Below are positions 43,767 through 51,698 of a stretch of 64,000 nucleotides of DNA, one piece after another. The stretch comes from Fen-1273 sp963748405 (GTDB lineage Bacteria; Bacteroidota; Ignavibacteria; UBA10030; UBA6906), in contig CAVVIT010000011.1 of assembly GCA_963748405.1 (NCBI GenBank), positions 434,001 to 498,000 on the forward strand, read 5' to 3'. Within the stretch, counting starts at the first letter, position 1; every line of letters starts with the position of its first letter. The notes under the pieces were generated by a model. It saw only the letters and a program-made list of their open reading frames with translations. It did not search any database and was not told the DNA's origin. A program made the translations under genes and the position numbers.

Positions 43767-44960
43767 GTGAAACCATCGATCCCCGATTTCAAAGCCCTGG
43801 AGCGGCAGTACAGGACCGCTCTCCTCGACGACGTTCTCCCGTTCTGGGAAAAACACTCGCTGGACACGGAATGCGGAGGCTTCAACAGCAGCCTTGCGCG
43901 TGACGGGTCGGTGTATGACACGGACAAGTTCGTCTGGCCCCAGTGCCGGCAGGTCTGGCTTTACTCGATGCTCTGCCGTCGGCTCGGGAAACGGGAGAAC
44001 TGGCTCCGGATCGCCGCGCACGGTGTCGCGTTCCTCCGCCGGCACGGGATGGATGCTGACGGGAACTGGTACTTCGCCCTCGCCCGTGACGGCACGCCGC
44101 TCGTGCAGCCGTACAACATGTTTTCCGACTGCTTCGCCGCGATGGCGTTCAGCCGGTACGCCGAGGCGTCGGGGGACGACGAGGCGTCGGGAATTGCGCT
44201 CCGGACATACCGGAACATACTCGCGCGCCTCGGGAACCCGAAGGGAAAATATTCGAAAGCGGTCCCGGGCTCCCGTCCCCTCAGGCAGTTTGCCATTCCG
44301 ATGATCCTCCTCAACCTCACCCCGGAAATGGAATGGCTCCTCCCGCCGGAGGAAGTCCGGGCCGCCGTCACGGGGTGCGTCCGCGACATGACCGAAGTGT
44401 TTCTCGACAGGTCCCGGGGGATATTCTACGAACACGTGGCGCCCGACGGTTCGCACGTCGACTGTTTCGAGGGGCGGGTGATCAACCCGGGGCACGGGAT
44501 CGAGGGGACCTGGTTCCTGATGGACGCCGCCGGCCGGACGGGGAACGCGGAAATCATCCGCATTGCCGTCGACACACTCATGAGCACACTCCGGTTCGGA
44601 TGGGACACCGAGTACGGGGGAATATTCGCGTTCCGCGACGCGGAGGGGAGACCGCCGGGACAGCTCGACTGGGACCAGAAGTTCTGGTGGGTGCACATCG
44701 AGGCGCTCATTGCGCTCGCCATGGCCTACCGGCTCACGCGCCGTGACGACTGCCTGGAGTGGCTGATGAAGGTGCACGAGTACACGTGGAGCCGGTTCCC
44801 GGATCCGCAGTTCGGGGAGTGGTTCGGATACCTGGACAGGCGCGGGAACGTGCTCATTCCGCTGAAAGGGGGAAAATGGAAAGGCTGTTTCCACATTCCC
44901 CGGGGGCTGATTCTGTGTGCGGAGGAATTCCGGCGTTGCGCCGAAGGCACGCCGGCCTGA
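43767..44960 (+). CDS. AGE-family epimerase/isomerase
   Basis: 397 residues, cytoplasmic, of the N-acylglucosamine 2-epimerase superfamily with the (alpha/alpha)6 barrel. Typical segments: LPFWEKHSLDTECGGFNSSLARDG, KFVWPQCRQVWLYSMLCRR, NMFSDCFAAMAFSRYAEAS, VINPGHGIEGTWFLMDAAGRTG and GQLDWDQKFWWVHIEALIALAMAYRLT, the latter holding conserved His and Glu residues. Related enzymes interconvert GlcNAc and ManNAc, mannose and glucose, or cellobiose forms. It is divergent from the ABC operon and probably processes the same imported sugar, but which one is not shown. Confidence 0.9.
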   Translation: MKPSIPDFKALERQYRTALLDDVLPFWEKHSLDTECGGFNSSLARDGSVYDTDKFVWPQCRQVWLYSMLCRRLGKRENWLRIAAHGVAFLRRHGMDADGNWYFALARDGTPLVQPYNMFSDCFAAMAFSRYAEASGDDEASGIALRTYRNILARLGNPKGKYSKAVPGSRPLRQFAIPMILLNLTPEMEWLLPPEEVRAAVTGCVRDMTEVFLDRSRGIFYEHVAPDGSHVDCFEGRVINPGHGIEGTWFLMDAAGRTGNAEIIRIAVDTLMSTLRFGWDTEYGGIFAFRDAEGRPPGQLDWDQKFWWVHIEALIALAMAYRLTRRDDCLEWLMKVHEYTWSRFPDPQFGEWFGYLDRRGNVLIPLKGGKWKGCFHIPRGLILCAEEFRRCAEGTPA

Positions 44961-44992
44961 AGCGGCGGACCAATGACAGACGGAGAAGCACG

Positions 44993-47317
44993 ATGAATTT
45001 TCCTGTTCCGGCGGCCCTCCGGTCGCTGGCCTCCGGCTGCACAGCCGGCATGATCCTCCTGTGCGGTGCGCACGCACAGGGACGAACCACGGTCGGAGAC
45101 GCCCTCCGGCGCGCAACGTCCGTCGACATTCCCGCGGCGAACCTTCCGGTGGAGCGGACGGTGGCGGAATCCCTCCTCCTGTATCTCTCTCCCGGGGCGC
45201 GGATCGGGCAGGTCGCCGGATCCGTCCCGGAGCGGGCGGGGGCATTCCGTGTGCGCGTCCTGCGCGGGGAAGAAGACACCTCGGCGGGGTGGTTCGCGTT
45301 CAGTATCGCGCCGGACGGTACGGGGGAACTCACCGCCTCCCGTGCGCATCTGCTGTACGCCGCCATGTGCAGAATTCTCGAAGAGCGGCGGGAAAATGAT
45401 GTGCGTGACTTTGCGGTTCCCCGGAGGGAGAGGTTCCGCGTTCCCTGGCTCGAAGGGAACGACGGGCTCTTTGTCGGCGCCCCGCGGTTCATCCGCAACT
45501 ACGATCCCGCATCGACGATCCGGGAGATCGCCCGGCTCGGATGTTCTCATGTTCCCGTGAACGTTCTTGCCGCCACGGAGGCCGCGGAACAGGGGGTCCC
45601 GGGGGAGGACTACCCCCGGTTCTACGTCTACAGTCCTGATCTCGACCAGTTCGTTGAGACGGCGCTGACGCGCGGGCTGTACCGCGCGGAGTACCTCGAG
45701 GCCAATCTGGATCTGCTGAAAAGAAACGCCGCGCTCGCGGTGGCGTACGGACTCACCCCCGGGCTCACGGTCTGTTCTCCCCGCACGATGCCCGAGGCGT
45801 TCTTTGTGAAGTATCCTTACCTACGCGGAGCGCGGGTTGACCATCCGTTCCGGAGCTACCGCCCCCGGTACACGGCGACGCTCAGCCATCCGCTCGTGAG
45901 GTGGCACTATGCGCAGCTCATGAAGAACATCATGAGGGAGGTCCCTGCGCTCGGGTACCTCACGCTCTGGACGAACGACAGCGGTTCAGGATTTGAATAC
46001 GTCTCGACGCTGTACGCGGGGAGAAACGGGGGGGCCTATCTCATCAGGGAATGGAATTCCGACTCGGCGATCGCCCGCGCGGCGGGGGAGAACGTGGTCC
46101 GGTATCTCCGTCTTCTCCGTGACGCAGCGTCGGAGACGAACCCCCGCTTCCGCGTGATCACGTCGCTCGCCTATTTCGGGTCGGAAAAAAGGGTGATACT
46201 GGACGGTCTCGGTGACAGGCTCGACCTCCAGGTCGGGCCGGCCGATACCGCCGATCCGGCGCGATGGGGGATGATCCGCGCCCGCGGCAAGGCGGGCCCT
46301 GCCCTGTTCCGCTCCCTCCGCGCGGCGCCGAACTACGTTCTCGGTGTGCCTTCTCCCTGGCTGACGTTCGACATACTCAGCGGCGGGATCCCCGGCGCAG
46401 CGAACATCTCGGTGACATTTGACCCTCCCTCCCTTGCACCCCGGAGCGTGAACAGGGAGATCGTGCGGGCGTATCAGACGCTCCCCGGGCTCCCTGTCGA
46501 CTCCGTCGTCACGGCCGCCGCGCGGCGGTGGTCCGGCCCGGAGGCCGCCCCGGGGCTCGTCCGCGCATGGCGGCTCGCGGACCGGGCGGTCCGATCGTTT
46601 CCTGATGTCCCCCTCTACGGGAGTGAATGGGCGTTCCCCTGGTACCGGCACTGGGTGCGCCCGTTCGTTCCCGATATCGGCCGGATTCCGAAGGACGAGC
46701 GGGCGTATTACGAGCGTCACATGATCGCTTCGTTCAATAATCCGACGCTCGTCGATTTCGGCGCGGACGTCCTCTGGCTGTTGATGGACAGGAAGAAGGC
46801 GGGTGCGATTGTCGCGGCGTGCGACTCGCTCGTGTGGGGGCCGCTGGACAGCGCGATCCGGATTCTCGATACGCTCCCCTTCGCCCGCTCGCCGGAGGGA
46901 AAGGCCGGGGCAGCCGTCGTGCGCGACCAGCGCGACCGGCTCGTGGCGTTCCGCTGTTACTGCCGCACGCTCCGGAACGTCGCCGGATGGATTGACGGCG
47001 TGCACGGGTACATCGAAGCCGGGTCCTCCGGGGAGCGGGACCGCATGCTCCGGGCCGTCCGGGGGACGATCGACGACGAGGTGAACAACGCGGAATCGCT
47101 GAGGGGATTGTGGCAGGAGACGCGGAGCGACTTCATGCCCGTCGCCTCGGTCGGAGAATCGTGGGCCCTGTACGGTGAGAACTTCGGGGACCTGCTCGGG
47201 AAGAAGATCGCGCTGATGAAACTCCACAGGAACGACATCCCGGGGATCGATCCGGATTTCATGTGGAGGGTTCCTCCGGAGTCGCCCGTCGGCCCGGAGG
47301 AATACCTCAGGTATTAG
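44993..47317 (+). CDS. Secreted TIM-barrel protein with alpha-glucuronidase/hexosaminidase-type N-domain
   Basis: 774 residues with a signal peptide (LASGCTAGMILLCGAHAQ). The region 90-150 (GAFRVRVLRGEEDTSAGWFAFSIAPDGTGELTASRAHLLYAAMCRILEERR) resembles the non-catalytic domain in front of GH67 and GH20 barrels. The barrel follows, with FIRNYDPASTIREIARLGCSHVPVNVLA, LTVCSPRTMPEAFFVKYPYLRG, YLTLWTNDSGSGFEYVS and VPSPWLTFDILSGG. The acidic residues at strand ends include the Asp of TNDSGSGFEY, but no catalytic pair is certain. It may be a new GH family or a distant GH115/GH67. GGAG lies 7 nt before ATG 44993, 32 nt after the AGE stop. Confidence 0.65.
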   Translation: MNFPVPAALRSLASGCTAGMILLCGAHAQGRTTVGDALRRATSVDIPAANLPVERTVAESLLLYLSPGARIGQVAGSVPERAGAFRVRVLRGEEDTSAGWFAFSIAPDGTGELTASRAHLLYAAMCRILEERRENDVRDFAVPRRERFRVPWLEGNDGLFVGAPRFIRNYDPASTIREIARLGCSHVPVNVLAATEAAEQGVPGEDYPRFYVYSPDLDQFVETALTRGLYRAEYLEANLDLLKRNAALAVAYGLTPGLTVCSPRTMPEAFFVKYPYLRGARVDHPFRSYRPRYTATLSHPLVRWHYAQLMKNIMREVPALGYLTLWTNDSGSGFEYVSTLYAGRNGGAYLIREWNSDSAIARAAGENVVRYLRLLRDAASETNPRFRVITSLAYFGSEKRVILDGLGDRLDLQVGPADTADPARWGMIRARGKAGPALFRSLRAAPNYVLGVPSPWLTFDILSGGIPGAANISVTFDPPSLAPRSVNREIVRAYQTLPGLPVDSVVTAAARRWSGPEAAPGLVRAWRLADRAVRSFPDVPLYGSEWAFPWYRHWVRPFVPDIGRIPKDERAYYERHMIASFNNPTLVDFGADVLWLLMDRKKAGAIVAACDSLVWGPLDSAIRILDTLPFARSPEGKAGAAVVRDQRDRLVAFRCYCRTLRNVAGWIDGVHGYIEAGSSGERDRMLRAVRGTIDDEVNNAESLRGLWQETRSDFMPVASVGESWALYGENFGDLLGKKIALMKLHRNDIPGIDPDFMWRVPPESPVGPEEYLRY

Positions 47318-47675
47318 GCGTGTGTTCCTGTTCCGCGGGGAAGCTTCTGATGGCCTCTTCCCGCGAATCGTACACGGAGAAGATCTTCATCAGGTTCGTG
47401 ATCGCGAAGATGACGTGAACGTGCTTGTTCATCGAGCAGAGTTTAAGCTGCCACTGCCGCTTGGAATACGTCGTGTGCGCTGAAACGAGGACCCCGATGG
47501 CGGTGCTGTTGAGGTACTGTGCCTCCGAGAAGTCGATCAGGAGCCGCCGCCAGCGGCGATCAACGAACTCCGTGACCGCACGCCTCAGCGCCCCGACCTC
47601 TTCGTCGCTGAGGAGCGATCCCCTGACTTCGATGATTCCGATGCCGCTGGGTAATGTCTCGGTTCTGACTGCCAT
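47307..47675 (-). CDS. STAS-domain (anti-sigma factor antagonist-like) protein
   Basis: 122 residues, one STAS domain. The loop DFSEAQYLNSTAIGVLVSAH holds Ser57, in the position phosphorylated in SpoIIAA-type antagonists. Such proteins bind a serine kinase anti-sigma factor, or act in switches of other kinds; no kinase or phosphatase gene is nearby. The frame is open from GTG 47738; ATG 47675 fits the normal STAS length, although its ribosome-binding site is weak. Its end overlaps the end of the convergent gene by 11 nt. Its presence inside a glycan region is unexplained. Confidence 0.8.
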   Translation of the reverse strand: MAVRTETLPSGIGIIEVRGSLLSDEEVGALRRAVTEFVDRRWRRLLIDFSEAQYLNSTAIGVLVSAHTTYSKRQWQLKLCSMNKHVHVIFAITNLMKIFSVYDSREEAIRSFPAEQEHTPNT

Positions 47676-47773
47676 GTCCCGGGCCCGGCCCTCCGTGAGT
47701 GGAAATGTTGCTCGCCTGATAATGTAGACAACTCTCACGCCAGTATCAACCCGTCCCGCAAGGAGAAGCCCGC

Positions 47774-48682
47774 ATGAAACCCCGACTGGTCCGTCCCGCG
47801 ATGATCGTCTCCGTTGTGCTCTGCGTGTTCATTCCCCGTGCGGCCTGCAGGGCGGGGGGAGGCCCGGCGGACAGCACCGCGATCCTGATCCGGTGCGACG
47901 ATGCCGGTATGTGCCACGCGGTCAATACCGCGCTCCGTGAAGTCCTCGAGACCCGCATGCCGGTCTCGGTGTCGGTGATGTTTGCCTGTCCCTGGTACCA
48001 GGAGGCGGCGGAGATTCTCCGGAAATATCCGAACGCTTCGATCGGGGTCCATCTTACGCTGAACGCGGAATGGAAAAACTACCGCTGGGGCCCGGTGGCC
48101 GGGAGGAGCTCTGTTCCCGGTCTCGTCGACAGCGAAGGATATTTCTTCCCTTCCCGCGACGCGTTCTTTGCCCGGCACCCGGATACCGCTGAAGTCGAGC
48201 GCGAGCTCACGGCTCAGATCGAGCGGGCGCGCGGAACGGGTCTCAGGATCGATTACGTCGACTATCACATGAGCACGGCGGTGAGCACTCCGGCAATGCG
48301 GAGGGTCGTCGAGCGGCTGGCGCGTCGCTACGGTCTCGGAATCTCCCGCTACTTCGGCGAGGAGGACGTCGAGGGTTGGTACGGTGTGCCTCCGGAATCG
48401 AAGAAGGACACGCTCCTCTCCCGCGTGCGGGCCCGCAGGGGAGGGCCGCCTGGGCTTCTCGTTTTCCACGTCGGGCTCGAGACGCCCGAAATGGACGCTC
48501 TCGTCGATCTGAACCCGTGGGGGCCGGAGCATATGAGCCGGCATCGACAGGCCGAGCTCCGCGCGCTGACGTCCCCGGAGTTCCGCACGCTCGTCAGGGA
48601 CCGCCGCATACGGCTCGAGACCTATGCCGACCTGATCCGGGAGCGCGGGCTGGGCGCGATGAAGGCCCCGCCGGAACCCTGA
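47774..48682 (+). CDS. Exported YdjC/ChbG-like carbohydrate deacetylase
   Basis: 302 residues with a signal peptide (AMIVSVVLCVFIPRAAC). The YdjC fold: ILIRCDDAGMCHAVNTAL with Asp42-Asp43, GVHLTLN with metal His93, and IDYVDYHMSTAVSTPAMRRVVERLARRYG. LLVFHVGLETPEMDAL continues the motif set. The family removes acetyl groups from chito-oligosaccharides and related sugars in the cytoplasm or, as here, outside it. AAGGAG precedes ATG 47774. A GH18 enzyme elsewhere in the window could give chitin-type substrates, but no direct link is seen. Confidence 0.85.
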   Translation: MKPRLVRPAMIVSVVLCVFIPRAACRAGGGPADSTAILIRCDDAGMCHAVNTALREVLETRMPVSVSVMFACPWYQEAAEILRKYPNASIGVHLTLNAEWKNYRWGPVAGRSSVPGLVDSEGYFFPSRDAFFARHPDTAEVERELTAQIERARGTGLRIDYVDYHMSTAVSTPAMRRVVERLARRYGLGISRYFGEEDVEGWYGVPPESKKDTLLSRVRARRGGPPGLLVFHVGLETPEMDALVDLNPWGPEHMSRHRQAELRALTSPEFRTLVRDRRIRLETYADLIRERGLGAMKAPPEP

Positions 48683-48703
48683 ACGTGGGACGGGATGTCG
48701 CGT

Positions 48704-50908
48704 TCAGTGCGACAACACGAGAAACGCGCAGCCCCGTTTCAGCGGAACGCTGAGCTCGAGCTCGTCCCCTCGGACGGTGGCGCGCCCGGTCACGGGCTTC
48801 TCCTGGCCCGGGTACCAGGTTTCCGTCACAATGGTTGATGCGAGCCCGAGAACGCCGCAGTGCCTGACGGACACGGTAACGGTGTCCGATGATCCCATGA
48901 CGACGGGAACGAGTATGCGCCTTCCCGCCTGGAATATGTTGCACAGTGCCCTCCCCCGGAGGACCTCCGTCACGGCCGGGAGGAGGACCCACGAACGCCC
49001 GTGCATCAGCGTGAACATCGGGCCGTAATCCAGATAATACCGCTCGACCTCCGTATCCGGCTCTATCGTGTGGTCATTCCCGGGGTACGGGGCGGTCGGG
49101 AAGGCCCCCATCAGGAGATGCCTCTGGAAGAACTCGTCGGGCGAATTCATGACCGTCGCCTTGTCGGGCGTCCAGCAGATGAGCGGCTTGTACAGCGTGA
49201 GGAACGCCGAGAGATTGAGATTGTACCCGATCTGGCCGAATTCGTTGTACACCCCGTCAATCCACTCCATCAGGTCGAGGCGGTTCATATGGGGGTTGCA
49301 GAAGACGACCTTGCCGCTGTCGTGAAACACGCGTGCGAGACGGGGGATGAACTCCCTGTAGGAGTTCAGGAGCGAGCGGACCGGCTTCCCCGCGATCCAG
49401 GTCTTCCCGTCGTCGGCATGCCAGTTGTACTCGTTCAGCCAGTCGAACCTGTCGATCGCTATCCCCCGGGCGTCCGGAAATTTCTCCACGTGGAGACGGG
49501 CCTGGTTCAGGAGAAAACGCGCGTACAGGGGATCCCCCGCGTCGACGATGATCGCGCCCCCCCACGTCCAGAACGGATGGTCGAGGAACTTCACGCTCAT
49601 GTGCATGAGGTCCTGACCGCTCCGCTTGTGCCAGCCGATGTCGTCGACGACGCCGAAGACGATCGCGCCCGGGAAGTTGTCGTACAGGAACGCGGTCGGA
49701 TTTGTCCAGACGTCTTCCGTCCCGGTGACGTGAGGGTCGGGCCAGGCGACCGTCTTCCCGAATTCCGAGAACCCCCCGAATTCCGTGATGTTGAAATAAT
49801 TCAGCGTCAAGAAACCGAGCCCTTTCATCCGCGCGGCGTACCGGGCCATCTGTGCGATCGTCGTAAACGTCTTCTGCCCGGGCGCGGGATCCCCCCCCGA
49901 CGTCGCGTCGAACCGCTTCCACGGTGTCGTGTCGCTCGGGACCGGGGGCACGAACATCCCCATGTAGCTGAAATCGAACGACGCCTTCCAGTTGACGATC
50001 CCCCCCATCGCGCGGTACTTTGGGGCGTCAATCGCTCCTTCCCACGAAGAATACGCACCGAGCCCGCACACGTCGAGTGCATGGGGCTCCGGCGGGCGAA
50101 AATACGCCGGGTATCTCGCCGCCACGAATGCGATGACCGGGCGCCAGTCGGGCTCGTGGAGAAATATATGCATCGTGAATTTCACGGACGTCCCCGCCCC
50201 GAGCCTGTTGAAATTCCGCCGCTGTGTCACGTCCCCCCCTGACGTCGTCACGAGGTGGACGTCGAGAAGGGGGTCGGCCGGCGACATGGCAAGCCCGATG
50301 CCGGTCTTCTCCCCCGGGTACATCACGCTGAAGACGGGGACGGAATACCCCGCTCCTTTGGCGAAGTGTCCGCCGTAGATCAGGTGCATCTCCCGGAACG
50401 GGCGCGGCTCGAACGGATTGTGCCATGCCTCCGGGTGCCCGCCCCAGTCGAGGGGACTCACGTGCTCCGGATTTCCCCACGTCGTCCAGAACCGTGCGCC
50501 GGCCGTGTCGGGGAACGACGCCAGGGTTCCGATTCCCGTCGACCACGGTTCGCCCCCCCCTTCGATTTCCACGTCCCACCGGACGGCTCCCTTCTCGGGT
50601 GTGAACCGGTCGATGACCGTGAGCCGGAGGCCCCCTCCCGTGCGCTGGAACGGGCGCGTGCACCGGATGCCCCCTCCCTCCGTCGTCTGCACGTGCGCTT
50701 CCCCCGCCTGCGTGCAGCTGTCGAGGAACGTCAGGCCCCGCATCTGTTTTCTCCATCCCCCGGTCCGCTTCCCGATCCCGGTGATTTCGCCGTTTCTCGA
50801 GACCGCGATCTCCATGTCGCCGCTCCGGACCGTGAATGAATTCTGCGCTTCGGCGTGCGGTCGGAGGAAGAGCGCGGGGATCAGTGCGAGGAGGTAGAGT
50901 GTCTTCAT
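48704..50908 (-). CDS. Secreted TIM-barrel-like putative glycosidase
   Basis: 734 residues with a signal peptide (LYLLALIPALFLRPHAEAQ). An N-terminal beta-sandwich of about 270 residues (FTVRSGDMEIAVSRNGEITGIGKRTGG...) precedes a barrel with LGAYSSWEGAIDAPKYRAMGG, FSYMGMFVPPVP, FLTLNYFNITEFGGF, ARGIAIDRFDWLNEYN and FCNPHMNRLDLMEWIDGVYNEF. The Asp in IAIDRFDW sits where GH31/GH36-type enzymes keep the nucleophile, a structural guess only. AAGG precedes ATG 50908; the frame is open from 50962. Strand-opposite to its neighbours and with its own control region. Confidence 0.62.
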   Translation of the reverse strand: MKTLYLLALIPALFLRPHAEAQNSFTVRSGDMEIAVSRNGEITGIGKRTGGWRKQMRGLTFLDSCTQAGEAHVQTTEGGGIRCTRPFQRTGGGLRLTVIDRFTPEKGAVRWDVEIEGGGEPWSTGIGTLASFPDTAGARFWTTWGNPEHVSPLDWGGHPEAWHNPFEPRPFREMHLIYGGHFAKGAGYSVPVFSVMYPGEKTGIGLAMSPADPLLDVHLVTTSGGDVTQRRNFNRLGAGTSVKFTMHIFLHEPDWRPVIAFVAARYPAYFRPPEPHALDVCGLGAYSSWEGAIDAPKYRAMGGIVNWKASFDFSYMGMFVPPVPSDTTPWKRFDATSGGDPAPGQKTFTTIAQMARYAARMKGLGFLTLNYFNITEFGGFSEFGKTVAWPDPHVTGTEDVWTNPTAFLYDNFPGAIVFGVVDDIGWHKRSGQDLMHMSVKFLDHPFWTWGGAIIVDAGDPLYARFLLNQARLHVEKFPDARGIAIDRFDWLNEYNWHADDGKTWIAGKPVRSLLNSYREFIPRLARVFHDSGKVVFCNPHMNRLDLMEWIDGVYNEFGQIGYNLNLSAFLTLYKPLICWTPDKATVMNSPDEFFQRHLLMGAFPTAPYPGNDHTIEPDTEVERYYLDYGPMFTLMHGRSWVLLPAVTEVLRGRALCNIFQAGRRILVPVVMGSSDTVTVSVRHCGVLGLASTIVTETWYPGQEKPVTGRATVRGDELELSVPLKRGCAFLVLSH

Positions 50909-51075
50909 GACGGGTGCCTTCGGGAGTGGGACGGGTATGGAAACAGATTGGAATTTACGCATATTCGGCCCCGGGTCAAAGAGGCCCCCCGATTGATTCT
51001 CCGGCTGAAAAGTGTTTCATTGGTGAGGTTCTTTGAGGCGGCCCCTTCGTTCTCGGGATGAGTGGAGGGGCCATT
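50909..51075. promoter_or_regulatory. Divergent intergenic region, TIM-barrel gene / small orphan
   Basis: About 167 nt, holding the promoters of the divergent genes. It is AT-richer near 50935-50960 (GGAAACAGATTGGAATTTACGC). A GGAGGGG ribosome-binding site for the + gene is at 51064-51070. No strong inverted repeat is visible. Confidence 0.35.
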
Positions 51076-51582
51076 GTGTTTGAGACTATTCCCCCGGAGC
51101 CGGCAGCTCCCACCATGCTCCCCATCGAGAAGATAACGGCGATCGAAGACGAGTATCATTCCGCGTCGCACGCACCCTCCCTGGGCCGTGCGTACGACGC
51201 CTTCGTTGCCCGCTGGAAAGAAGGGGCGAGGGACCGGGAGACCGCGCTCCGCCTCCTGTTCCTCATCTGGTACGGCCTGGCGGAAGCCCCGTATTTCACA
51301 GGATTGAAAGACGTGAACCGCACACGGATCAACGAGCTCTTCCAGCGGCTGGGGGGCGAGTTCAGCACCGACCCGGAAGTCCTCTTCGTCGTCACAACGA
51401 TGTGCGAGACCGCTCCCTGGGCGCTCGGCGAGGAATCGTACTGGCGGACGCTCGGCACCCGTTTCCGGCAGCGCCTCCTTGAATTGCCGGAGCCCGGATT
51501 GTCGAAGACGACGTTCGCCCGTCGCGGGGCCTACGGATACTACTTTGCCAACCGCGTGGAAGCCTTCTTCTCCCGTTCCTGA
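51076..51582 (+). CDS. Small soluble protein of unknown function
   Basis: 168 residues from GTG 51076, which has GGAGGGG at the right spacing; ATG 51058 would add six residues but lacks a site. No signal peptide or hydrophobic helix. Helical and rich in acidic residues and arginine, with ALRLLFLIWYGLAEAPYFTGLKDV and WALGEESYWRTLGTRFRQRLLE; the end is RRGAYGYYFANRVEAFFSRS. No family was recognised. It is alone between the TIM-barrel gene and the BNR protein, with a REP-like repeat after its stop. Confidence 0.7.
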   Translation: MFETIPPEPAAPTMLPIEKITAIEDEYHSASHAPSLGRAYDAFVARWKEGARDRETALRLLFLIWYGLAEAPYFTGLKDVNRTRINELFQRLGGEFSTDPEVLFVVTTMCETAPWALGEESYWRTLGTRFRQRLLELPEPGLSKTTFARRGAYGYYFANRVEAFFSRS

Positions 51583-51592
51583 CCCCGTATCC

Positions 51593-51614
51593 GTCATTGC
51601 GACCGAAGCAATCC
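51593..51614 (+). repeat. REP-like palindrome, second copy
   Basis: GTCATTGCGACCGAAGCAATCC sits 11 nt after the stop of the orphan gene. ATTGC and GCAAT form an inverted repeat around GACCGAA. The flanks GTCATTGCG...CGAAGCAA equal those of the copy at 1712-1753, which carries a large extra hairpin in the middle. Sequences of this kind are dispersed in several bacterial genomes, often as small mobile repeats; no transposase-like gene is nearby. Confidence 0.55.
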
Positions 51615-51698
51615 AAGAATTCCCTTGCGACTCTTCGCCCCTCTGTTTAGATTTCAGTTGAACCCTCTGCACACCGAAGCACCACATCGGACGCCTCC

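Noticed and set aside
43635..45245. Upstream extension of the first ABC-operon gene by 537 codons
   Set aside because: It runs across the divergent AGE epimerase gene, which has clear family motifs.
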